This document shows, in pieces, positions 19,308-27,073 of a stretch of DNA of 57,037 nucleotides. A program made the position numbers and the translations under genes. The stretch is from Acidimicrobiaceae bacterium (GTDB lineage: Bacteria; Actinomycetota; Acidimicrobiia; Acidimicrobiales; RAAP-2), in NCBI GenBank assembly GCA_003170315.1, contig PNAH01000017.1, positions 1-57,037 of the forward strand, read 5' to 3'. Each line of letters begins with the position of its first letter. Positions within the stretch are counted from its first letter, which is position 1. The notes under the pieces were generated by a model. The model was not told where the DNA came from and did not search any database. It saw only the letters and a program-made list of their open reading frames with translations.

Positions 19308-20558
19308 ATGTCGATCACCACATCGAGCCACGCCGTCGTCGGCACTCCCCTACGGCCCCTGCGTCGCGGTCGCGACAACTGCATCCTCGGAGGCGTCTGT
19401 GGAGGATTCGCCACTCGACTCGGCATCAAGGAACGCAACATCCGCGTCATCTTCGCGCTGCTCGCGTTGTTCTTCGGACTCGGCATCCTGCTCTACATGA
19501 CCTTCTGGCTCGTCCTCACGCGCTCCGGTGAGGAGCATTCGATCATCCAGCAGATCTTCCAGAATCGCCGCGAGGCGCAAATCGTTCTCGTCGCCTTCAT
19601 CGCCACGCTCATATTGGTCATCGCCTTGCAGTCGACCGGGACCCGGGTATCTGACGGATTCGGATGGCCCTTGCTCTTGAGCGCCTTCGCGGCATTCGCG
19701 ATATGGCGAGGAGCGTCGACCGATGAGCGAAACCACCTCACCGACTTCTTCAACACCGCCCCCGTCATCGGCGGCGCCTTTTCCAAGAGTCGAAAGGGGG
19801 TCGTGCTGCGCGTGGTCATAGGCGCCGGCCTGGTGATATTCGGACTCGACCAACTCAACCGCCTGGGCGGCGTCTGGCGTTCCGCCGGTTCGGCGCTTTT
19901 CGGGACCGCGGTCTTAGTGATCGGCGTACTCGTCCTCTTCGCTCCCTGGTGGCTACAGAACGTGCGTGAACTAACCAGCGAACGCCGAGAACGGGTGCGC
20001 GTCGAAGAGCGCGCCGCCATGGTCGCGCACCTCCACGATTCCGTCCTCCAGACGCTGACCCTCATCGAACGCGCCGCGGCCAACGAAGGCGACGTCGTGC
20101 GACTCGCGCGTAATCAAGAACGCGAGCTTCGCCAGTGGCTCTTCAGCCCCGAGACCCACACCAACGCCTCGACGTCCTTCGTGGGCCTCGTGGGCACCAT
20201 CGAACACGACGTCGAGAACGACTACGGCGTTCGAGTGGACCTGGTGACGGTCGGCGACTGTGTTCCCGACGATCGGGTGACGACACTGGTTGCCGCCGGT
20301 CGCGAGGCCGCGATTAACGCCGCGAAGTGGTCCGAGGCCGCCAGCATCTCGATCTTCACCGAAGTGGAGCCCAACTCGATTTCGTTTTTCGTTCGTGACC
20401 GCGGTGTGGGCTTCGACCTCGACACCATCCCGGTCGACCGCCAGGGCATCGCGATGTCGATTCGACAGCGCATGAGCCAACTCGGTGGCGAAGCCTTTAT
20501 CACGACCGCCGTGGGCGACGGCACCGAAGTCCAACTCGTGCTGCCCCGGACCACATGA
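19308..20558 (+). CDS. PspC-domain-fused sensor histidine kinase
   Basis: A 416-residue protein, start ATG 19308 with AAGGGAG upstream. An N-terminal PspC domain (RRGRDNCILGGVCGGFATRLG, about residues 18-75) is followed by several membrane helices to about residue 220. The cytoplasmic dimerisation segment has phospho-acceptor His in MVAHLHDSVLQTL (HisKA_3 type). The ATPase domain holds AGREAAINAAKWSEA (N-box) and RDRGVGFDLD (G1). It senses envelope state and phosphorylates the downstream regulator, whose ATG overlaps its stop codon. Fusion of PspC to a NarL-type kinase is known in Actinomycetota. Confidence 0.85.
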   Translation: MSITTSSHAVVGTPLRPLRRGRDNCILGGVCGGFATRLGIKERNIRVIFALLALFFGLGILLYMTFWLVLTRSGEEHSIIQQIFQNRREAQIVLVAFIATLILVIALQSTGTRVSDGFGWPLLLSAFAAFAIWRGASTDERNHLTDFFNTAPVIGGAFSKSRKGVVLRVVIGAGLVIFGLDQLNRLGGVWRSAGSALFGTAVLVIGVLVLFAPWWLQNVRELTSERRERVRVEERAAMVAHLHDSVLQTLTLIERAAANEGDVVRLARNQERELRQWLFSPETHTNASTSFVGLVGTIEHDVENDYGVRVDLVTVGDCVPDDRVTTLVAAGREAAINAAKWSEAASISIFTEVEPNSISFFVRDRGVGFDLDTIPVDRQGIAMSIRQRMSQLGGEAFITTAVGDGTEVQLVLPRTT

Positions 20559-21214
20559 CCGAGTCCGCCCAACCCCGCGTATTCTTGGTCGACGACCACG
20601 AACTCATCCGCTCGGGAATCCGCGCCGAGATTGCCGCTTCGGTGGACATCGTGGGGGAAGCCGATGAAGTCGAGGCCGCTATCGAGATGATTCTCGAACG
20701 AAACCCCGACGTGGTGCTGCTCGACGTGCACATGCCCGACGGCGGCGGCCAGGCTGTCCTACGCGCGGTGGGTGAGCACGACACGACCACGCGATTCCTC
20801 GCGCTGTCAGTCTCGGACGCGTCGGTCGACGTCATCAGCGTCATTCGCGCCGGCGCTCGAGGCTACGTGACCAAGAACATCTCCGGGCCGGACCTGGTGG
20901 ACGCCATCTATCGCATCGCCGCCGGCGACGTCGTCTTCTCGCCGCGTTTGGCTGGCTTCGTGCTCGACGCCTTCAGCACCGGTCAGGACGATCAGCTCAT
21001 CCTCGCCGTCGATCCCGACCTCGACCAGCTGACCGCGCGTGAGCGCCAGGTGCTTCGATTGATTGCTCGTGGCTACTCCTACAAGGACATCGCCAAGGAG
21101 TTGTCCATCTCGACCAAGACCGTCGAGAGCCACGTCTCGTCGGTCCTTCGCAAACTGCAGCTGTCCAGTCGCTATCAACTATCGCACTGGGCGAGCGAAC
21201 GCCACCTGAACTAA
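20555..21214 (+). CDS. NarL/LiaR-type response regulator
   Basis: A 219-residue regulator: receiver domain (about 7-125) with phospho-acceptor Asp57 in VVLLDVHMPDGG and acidic pair at residues 13-14, then a LuxR-type helix-turn-helix (about 150-212, LTARERQVLRLIARGYSYKDIA). Its ATG overlaps the kinase TGA by four bases, so the pair is translationally coupled. The GGGGA half-sites upstream of the kinase, and the same element before the CHAP gene, are candidate targets. That assignment is inferred. Confidence 0.9.
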   Translation: MTESAQPRVFLVDDHELIRSGIRAEIAASVDIVGEADEVEAAIEMILERNPDVVLLDVHMPDGGGQAVLRAVGEHDTTTRFLALSVSDASVDVISVIRAGARGYVTKNISGPDLVDAIYRIAAGDVVFSPRLAGFVLDAFSTGQDDQLILAVDPDLDQLTARERQVLRLIARGYSYKDIAKELSISTKTVESHVSSVLRKLQLSSRYQLSHWASERHLN

Positions 21215-21320
21215 CGAACCGCATCGTCGCGGTCCCCACCCGCTGGGCGGACGACGCCCAATACCAGGAAATTGCAACGGTTCCTCGTAGCATGACAAGT
21301 ACGGCTGGAAGGAACAACGC

Positions 21321-22295
21321 ATGCGAATTCTCATAGTCGGCGGAACGTCGTTCGTCGGGCGAGGGGTCGCCTGGGCGGCGCTGAACGCCGGTCACGACAT
21401 CACAGTCATCAATCGCGGTGAGACACCCAGCGATCTTCCCGAATCCGTCACTCGCTTGATTGGCGATCGTCGCGGCGACATGTCCGCGTTGGCCGAACTC
21501 TCCTTCGACGCCACCGTCGACGCCATTGCCTTTCGACCGATCGACGTGGACGTCCTAGCGACGGCGCTCGGGAAACGAGGCGGCCACCACATCCAGATCT
21601 CCTCGGTCTCGGCCTACGAGGACCCGCCGACCGACGGCGCGACCGAAGAGACGGCCACGCTGTGGAACGACACGTCCCTGGCGCGCGACGCGGAGATGAC
21701 CGCCGAGAACTACGGGCCGTTGAAAGCGGCCTGTGAACGCGCCGCCGAAGAGCATTTCGGCGATCAGCTCACGATCGTTCGACCGACCTTCGTCATTGGC
21801 AGTCACGACGCCACGCTGCGATTCCCCTACTGGGTCGAACGACTCCGCATCGGGGGGAACGTCGCGGTCCCCGGACCTCGCGACAACGCCCTGCAGTACA
21901 TCGACGCGCGCGACCTCGGCGAGTTCGTCGTCACGCTGGCGACCAACTCGTCGCTGGGCGCCTTCCACGCCGCCGGCCCCTATCCCCCCGCCAGGTTCTT
22001 CGAGGTAATGGAGGCGATTAGTGAGCAGATCTCGCCCAGCAATACTCGCCTGGTTGAGATCACTCCTCGGCATATCAAGAGCCATCACCTCGACACGAGA
22101 TTTCCACTCTGGTCAGGTTCGACGAGTGAAACAGCGCTGGCTGTCGACCCGGCCAAAGCCGTCGGGGCCGGGTTGAAGATGCGAGACCTCAGCGAGAGCG
22201 TAGACGACGTCATCAGTTGGTGGGACGACCGCGAGCCGCCGTCGTGGTGGTTGACGCGCGAGCAGGAGGCCATGCTCGTTCGAACCAACGTGTGA
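21321..22295 (+). CDS. NAD(P)-dependent epimerase/dehydratase (extended SDR)
   Basis: A 324-residue extended short-chain dehydrogenase. The Rossmann motif GGTSFVGRG is at residues 7-15, with a catalytic Tyr-x3-Lys in ENYGPLKAACE and a Ser in QISSVSAYED. GRxx-type specificity for NADP is suggested by NRGE after strand 2. These proteins act on nucleotide sugars or, in some groups, mRNA or lipid substrates; no specific one can be named. GGAAGG precedes the ATG. It stands alone between the two-component system and the sigma factor gene. Confidence 0.8.
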   Translation: MRILIVGGTSFVGRGVAWAALNAGHDITVINRGETPSDLPESVTRLIGDRRGDMSALAELSFDATVDAIAFRPIDVDVLATALGKRGGHHIQISSVSAYEDPPTDGATEETATLWNDTSLARDAEMTAENYGPLKAACERAAEEHFGDQLTIVRPTFVIGSHDATLRFPYWVERLRIGGNVAVPGPRDNALQYIDARDLGEFVVTLATNSSLGAFHAAGPYPPARFFEVMEAISEQISPSNTRLVEITPRHIKSHHLDTRFPLWSGSTSETALAVDPAKAVGAGLKMRDLSESVDDVISWWDDREPPSWWLTREQEAMLVRTNV

Positions 22296-22343
22296 GATCC
22301 GACGGCCTCGCGAGGATTGTTGCCACGAATGTAAATTTCGGTC

Positions 22344-22868
22344 GTGACCGGACAGAAGCGGGTAATGGGTTCACCTCAAGATGACCGCTTTCGCCGTCTC
22401 GTCCACGAACACAGTGCGCCCATCGGGAATTACATCCGGCGACGACTGTACCCCCTAACCCTGGCCGACCTCGACGACCTCGTTGAAGAGACGCTCCTCG
22501 TCGTGTGGCGCCGAATCGACGACGTGCCCAACGACGCCGAGCTTCCGTGGATGATCGGCGTCGCGCGCAACGTCTTACGCAACGCCCGCCGCAGCCAGTA
22601 TCGACGGAACAACTTCGAATCAACGCTGTCGGTCGCCCCGGACGACCCGTCGGCGGAGGACCTGGTCATCGCCGACGCCAGCGTGCGCGACGCCCTCTTG
22701 TCCCTGAACGACGACGACCGCGAAGTCCTGATGTTGAACGCCTGGGACGGCCTGGACACGCACGCACTCGGCGTAGCCCTGTCGATCACGACCAACGTGG
22801 CGGCGGTGCGACTCACCAGAGCCCAGGCCCGGTTCCGCGAGCGTTTCGCAGCGGCGCAGGTCGTCTGA
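22344..22868 (+). CDS. ECF-type RNA polymerase sigma factor
   Basis: A 174-residue sigma-70 family protein with region 2 (HEHSAPIGNYIRRRL through ELPWMIGVARNVLRNARR) and region 4 (VRDALLSLNDDDREVLMLNAWDGL, then a helix-turn-helix). This is the ECF domain set without regions 1 or 3. The GTG at 22344 and the ATG at 22365 are both possible starts; neither has a strong ribosome-binding site. Fifty-two bases downstream is a gene for a single-pass membrane protein, the usual arrangement for a sigma factor and its anchoring or inhibitory partner. Confidence 0.85.
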   Translation: MTGQKRVMGSPQDDRFRRLVHEHSAPIGNYIRRRLYPLTLADLDDLVEETLLVVWRRIDDVPNDAELPWMIGVARNVLRNARRSQYRRNNFESTLSVAPDDPSAEDLVIADASVRDALLSLNDDDREVLMLNAWDGLDTHALGVALSITTNVAAVRLTRAQARFRERFAAAQVV

Positions 22869-22920
22869 AAGTTCTGGGCGCCCGGCGACAAGAACCAGGT
22901 ATGAAGGCGGAGGAGATTTC

Positions 22921-24270
22921 ATGAGTGATTTTGAAGATCGCTTACGCGCGGCCGATCCAGCCGCCGCGATCAGCTACGAACACCCGGATACGAACGCGAT
23001 GATCTCGCGCATAATGGCCCAAGCGCCGCGCGCCCGACGACACGTACTGCGCAGCTTTCAACTGCGAATGGCCGGTTCGGTCGCTCTCGCGGCGGCCCTG
23101 ACCGTCGGGGGCATCGCCGCACTCGAGGGGGCCGCGCCCTCATTCGCGGTCTTTTCGCTGGCGGCGGCCAAGCACAGCGCACCCTTGGGGTTCAGTGCGC
23201 CCAACACGAAGTACGGTGCGGCCAATCTGCCGGGCGGCACGATGATGCGCATCTACGAGGAGTTCAACTTCACCGCCGGATCCGACCTCAGCGCCAACGC
23301 CGGCACCGCCGCGGCGTACCAGTTGCAACTGCCGACCAGTGCCTCGGCTGAGGTCGCCCGACTCGCAGCGATCTTCGGCGTAACGGGCACGCCGGTCGAC
23401 ACGAATGGCGACGGACAGGACTTCACGGTCACCGACGCCAACGGCAACTTCGTGGGGTACGAGACCTACCAGACCGTCCCGCAGTGGTCGTACTCCGTGG
23501 CGATCCCGCAAGCGCCCGGGACCTCCTCGACGACGTCCGACGGCACGACGGTCTCTATGCCGAGTCAGTCCACGGTGAACGGCGACGTGCAGAACTACTT
23601 GAGCCAATTAGGTTACGGGTACCAGGTCACCGACCCTCAGTTCTCGACGTCGAACAACGTCACGAGCTCCCCCGGCCAACCGACGGTCACGACGAATGAA
23701 GAGCAAGCGACCTACGGCGTTACGGTCGACGGTCAGACGACCGATCAGTACCTGGACTTCACGGTCGATGCGAACAACAATCTCGTTTCAGCGGACGGTC
23801 CGGCCTTCAGTGTGATGCCGGCGGTCGACTACCCGCTGCAGAGCCCCGCCGCGGGCGTAGAAGTTTTGGAAGCCCAACAGCAGGCGTACTTCGCGGAGAA
23901 CGCTTCGTCCGGTCAGCCGAGCGGTGCCGGATCGTCGACGACGCCCGCGGCGGGAACGAATTCTTCGCCTTCGGGTACATCGCCGGCCACTCCGCCGTCA
24001 ACGTCGTCAGACACCACGACCACGACGCCGTCCGGTCCACCCATCGTCGACGTGACGCTGGATAACGAGACGATTTCGTATCAGACCTATCAACTGACCG
24101 ACGGTTCGGTGTGGATGTTGCCCATCTACAACTACACGGGCGTCGTCAACAACACCGATGGTTCGTCCTACACCGGCACCTGGTCCACCATCGCCGTCGA
24201 TCCGACCTATATCCAAGTATCCACCTCGTCATCAGGAGGTATTAATCCCGGCGGACCCATCCTCTACTAA
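22921..24270 (+). CDS. Single-pass membrane protein with large extracytoplasmic domain, putative sigma-factor partner
   Basis: A 449-residue protein. A short cytoplasmic N-terminus (about 45 residues, MSDFEDRLRAADPAAA) precedes one membrane segment (about 48-65). The remaining 380 residues face outside. The ectodomain has a Ser/Thr/Pro/Gly-rich low-complexity stretch at about 320-375 and beta-rich ends. I do not recognise a zinc-type anti-sigma motif (HxxxCxxC), so it would be a non-canonical regulator, or simply a target of the sigma factor. GGAGG lies just before the ATG. A strong hairpin follows the gene. Confidence 0.6.
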   Translation: MSDFEDRLRAADPAAAISYEHPDTNAMISRIMAQAPRARRHVLRSFQLRMAGSVALAAALTVGGIAALEGAAPSFAVFSLAAAKHSAPLGFSAPNTKYGAANLPGGTMMRIYEEFNFTAGSDLSANAGTAAAYQLQLPTSASAEVARLAAIFGVTGTPVDTNGDGQDFTVTDANGNFVGYETYQTVPQWSYSVAIPQAPGTSSTTSDGTTVSMPSQSTVNGDVQNYLSQLGYGYQVTDPQFSTSNNVTSSPGQPTVTTNEEQATYGVTVDGQTTDQYLDFTVDANNNLVSADGPAFSVMPAVDYPLQSPAAGVEVLEAQQQAYFAENASSGQPSGAGSSTTPAAGTNSSPSGTSPATPPSTSSDTTTTTPSGPPIVDVTLDNETISYQTYQLTDGSVWMLPIYNYTGVVNNTDGSSYTGTWSTIAVDPTYIQVSTSSSGGINPGGPILY

Positions 24271-24335
24271 TCACATCCGCAATGTCTTTCGGCGGGGCCG
24301 GCGCAGTCTCTTCGGACGGACACCAGCACACGAAT

Positions 24336-24363
24336 GAGTCCCGCACCAAGTGGTGCGGGACTC
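24336..24363. terminator. Strong hairpin between convergent genes
   Basis: A perfect 13-base inverted repeat (GAGTCCCGCACCA and its complement) with a 2-base spacer lies between the sigma-partner gene and the leftward channel-like gene. T-runs on either side are weak (GTTCT), so it may be a bidirectional terminator or an RNA-stabilising hairpin. Confidence 0.6.
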
Positions 24364-24366
24364 GTT

Positions 24367-25551
24367 CTATGTCGGCTTTCGTCGCGAAGGCATCCACGTG
24401 CGGGTTTGATGATCCCGGGGCGTGTTCACCACCTCCGGTCGCTCACTCGCGAACTTGGCGACGCCGGCCGGTGCACGATGCGGCGGTCGCTTCGGTTCAA
24501 CGACCCCGGCGCGGAGGTGTCGGCGCGTGCCCGACCATGGCGCAGGCGGCGCCGTGAAGGCGTCAGCGAGGAGATAGGCCGAGCTCTCGTAGTTGATCCG
24601 CCAACCTCGAAAGTGCGGCCAGGCCTCTTCCGCACTTCGCTCCATGGGGAATCCGTATCCGGCCAGGTTGTCGACGGCGCTGGCAAACTCTTCGTACTGC
24701 AGCGTGATCCCGCCGTCCGGGTCGGGATCGAGATCAACCGGGAAGCCGAGCGACCCGGCGAGTCGGTTGAAGAGTGTGAATCCCATGCGAAGGCACAGAC
24801 GAGTCTGACTCGGCGCCGTGGTGGGATTGAGCGCTAATTGCATCGCGCCGGCGTCGAGCACGGCCAGTAGGCCGACGATCCAATTGAGCCACGGTTCGGG
24901 TGAGCGAAAGAGCAGCAGCACCGGATACGTCGTGTGACTCTCGGTGACCTCGGCCGACCACTGCTCCCATTCGGCGTAGAGCTGGGGCAGCGCGTCATTG
25001 ATGCCGACCAATTGATGGCGAGCCAGCAGTTCCGGTCCCCACGCCGGAGAACCGGCGCGGCTCTCGAGCATCGTGACCAGGGCTTCGCGGCGACTGAATG
25101 AGTTATAGAGCGACGGCAGGTAGGCAATCTGCAGGGCCACGATCACGACCCACGTCGCCCCGGCCGCGATGTCGAGCGCCGTATTGGGGAGACCACCGCT
25201 ATGGATGGCTCCCACGGTGAAGAGCGACGTCAGGGCTTGGGTGAGCCCGTGCACGAACGAGTGCGTCGTGTTCATCAGCATGAGCGCGAATCCGAGGACC
25301 AAACTCGCGGCCCAGAAGAGCAGTTGGGCGATGAGAGCCACCGGCGCCGTCGGCGCCAGGACCGAGTCCTTACTTTCGTAGGTCCGGGCCAGACGAGATA
25401 GAGCGACGAACGAATAGTGCACGCTCTTGTTCACTATCAACGTCAGCTTCTCGAGGCCCTGAGGCTGTCGAGGCAGCACCAGGATGAAGAGGACGCTGAC
25501 GATCGTCACTAGCACGATGAGGAGCCCCAGGACGTACTCGATTACGTACAC
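24367..25551 (-). CDS. Channel-like integral membrane protein with degenerate pore loop
   Basis: About 394 residues, starting at a GTG with GGAGG four bases upstream. Membrane segments are near residues 5-25, 68-95, 130-155 and 230-250. The segment ALTSLFTVGAIHSGGLPNTALD, flanked by two helices and ending IAYLPSLYNSFSRRE, resembles the pore-helix/filter region of two-helix potassium channels. The filter itself (TVGYGD in channels) reads TVGAIHSG, so potassium selectivity is doubtful. The C-terminal 200 residues are soluble and unrecognised. The function is unknown. It may be a channel-derived sensor or transport protein. Confidence 0.55.
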   Translation of the reverse strand: MYVIEYVLGLLIVLVTIVSVLFILVLPRQPQGLEKLTLIVNKSVHYSFVALSRLARTYESKDSVLAPTAPVALIAQLLFWAASLVLGFALMLMNTTHSFVHGLTQALTSLFTVGAIHSGGLPNTALDIAAGATWVVIVALQIAYLPSLYNSFSRREALVTMLESRAGSPAWGPELLARHQLVGINDALPQLYAEWEQWSAEVTESHTTYPVLLLFRSPEPWLNWIVGLLAVLDAGAMQLALNPTTAPSQTRLCLRMGFTLFNRLAGSLGFPVDLDPDPDGGITLQYEEFASAVDNLAGYGFPMERSAEEAWPHFRGWRINYESSAYLLADAFTAPPAPWSGTRRHLRAGVVEPKRPPHRAPAGVAKFASERPEVVNTPRDHQTRTWMPSRRKPT

Positions 25552-25651
25552 GCAACCTCCTCTCCCCATCGAAGCGATCGTCACTAACGACTTCGCCGAA
25601 TCATAGAGAGTAAGCGCTGGTGGCCGCCTCCGGCGCTCTTAGGGTTGGGCG

Positions 25652-26269
25652 ATGAGTTCCTCGTTATCGGTCACCCTCACCGGTCGCCACGTCACGCTGA
25701 CACCGCTCACACTGGAGGACGTGCCGGGACTCGTTCGCGCGGCCTCGGGCGACCGATCGACCTACGGGTGGTCGATCGTGCCGGGCACCATCGACGAAAT
25801 GGAAGCCATCGTACGCCGCCAACTCGCCGATCGCGACCAGCACAGTGCCGTGCCCTTTGCCACTCGACGAACCGACACGGCCGAGATCATCGGCATGACG
25901 AGGTTCCTCACTCTTCGGTGGTACTTCGACCGACAGTTCCCCGACGGCGCAGAGATTGGCGGCACGTTCGTGACCGCCGCGGCGCAACGCACGGCCGTCA
26001 ACACGGAGGCGAAGTTGCTCATGATGACCCACGCCTTCGACGTCTGGGACGTACGCCGACTCGATCTCAAGACCGACGAGCGCAACCTTCGATCGCGCCG
26101 GGCGATCGAACGAATCGGTGGTCAGTTCGAAGGCGTCCTACGAAACTGGCAGGCCGCCCAAGTCGAGGGCGAAGAGGGCTTGACGCGGAACTCCGCGATC
26201 TATTCGATCTTGCCCCCGGAGTGGCCCGACGTTCGCGCCCGACTCGTAGAACGACTTCGCGACGAATAG
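25652..26269 (+). CDS. GNAT-family N-acetyltransferase (RimJ/RimL type)
   Basis: A 205-residue GNAT-fold protein with the RimJ/RimL-like N-terminus VTLTGRHVTLTPLTLEDVP. A central core IGGTFVTAAAQRTAVNTEAKLLMMTHAFD corresponds to the acetyl-CoA-binding region, and LKTDERNLRSRRAIERIGGQFEG is the typical C-terminal signature. It acetylates an amine, perhaps a protein N-terminus or small molecule; the target cannot be deduced. Its last 70 bases overlap the convergent membrane-protein gene. Confidence 0.85.
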   Translation: MSSSLSVTLTGRHVTLTPLTLEDVPGLVRAASGDRSTYGWSIVPGTIDEMEAIVRRQLADRDQHSAVPFATRRTDTAEIIGMTRFLTLRWYFDRQFPDGAEIGGTFVTAAAQRTAVNTEAKLLMMTHAFDVWDVRRLDLKTDERNLRSRRAIERIGGQFEGVLRNWQAAQVEGEEGLTRNSAIYSILPPEWPDVRARLVERLRDE

Positions 26270-26919
26270 GCGGCGACCTCCACGTTGCGAGTCTTGGCCA
26301 AGCGCAAGTGCAGCGCGATGGCGCCGCTGGCGAGTGCCGCGTAAAAGCACCATAGAGAGGTGAAGCCGTTGGCGCTCAGTCGCGCCAGCACGATCACGGC
26401 GACGAGGTTGACGGCTCCGAACCACACGACGTTGCGCAGTCCCGACGCGAGCATCGATCCGCAAGTCGCAAGGATGTAGAGAGCGATGACCACCGTGCCG
26501 TGTTGAAGACCGACCGTGTAGGCCACGTGATACGACCCGAGCGTGGCGCGGGGATGATGACTAAGCATGGTCTCGAACAACACCGCCGAGGTGACGACTC
26601 CCAAAGCGAGAAAGGGCGCGATGACCCGGCGCCGATTTCGCGGCTCGAGCAGCAGAACCATCGTCGGCACCAACGTCGGCAACACGACGAAAGCGAACAG
26701 GAGGTAGATCCACATGGCCACGACGCCGACGGCGTGCGCCACGTGACCTTGCAACTGCCACCAGACGAAGGTCTCGTCAATTTGATGCAGGCCCAAGAGG
26801 ATCGGAAAGGGAGCGATCAGTCGATACTCCGGACGACCCCGAAGATGCATACAGGCGTCCACACCGATCGCCGTCACCACGAGGCCGCCGATCAAGTCCC
26901 CTTCAGGCGAGAAACACAT
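26200..26919 (-). CDS. DUF6629-like seven-helix membrane protein
   Basis: A 239-residue hydrophobic protein with about seven predicted helices, beginning MCFSPEGDLIGGLVVTAIGVDA. This matches actinobacterial proteins I recall as DUF6629. A conserved LLGLHQIDETFVWW segment in helix 2 carries His, Asp and Glu that could bind a metal or substrate. No function is established. The last 70 bases overlap the end of the acetyltransferase gene in the opposite strand. That overlap region encodes a basic low-complexity tail here, so the shared part is probably constrained mainly by the acetyltransferase. Confidence 0.6.
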   Translation of the reverse strand: MCFSPEGDLIGGLVVTAIGVDACMHLRGRPEYRLIAPFPILLGLHQIDETFVWWQLQGHVAHAVGVVAMWIYLLFAFVVLPTLVPTMVLLLEPRNRRRVIAPFLALGVVTSAVLFETMLSHHPRATLGSYHVAYTVGLQHGTVVIALYILATCGSMLASGLRNVVWFGAVNLVAVIVLARLSANGFTSLWCFYAALASGAIALHLRLAKTRNVEVAAYSSRSRSTSRARTSGHSGGKIE

Positions 26920-27073
26920 GGTCGCTCACGAACTCTCGTCGAATGATTCGGCGAGCTCGGGGAGATACGACGTCACGCATACGGCACCATAGCCTCATCG
27001 GCCGGTGGCGAACGATGACCTGGCCCGACGCTCGGTGATTAGTGATGACGCGGCGCTTTGCGGCGACCGTCGT

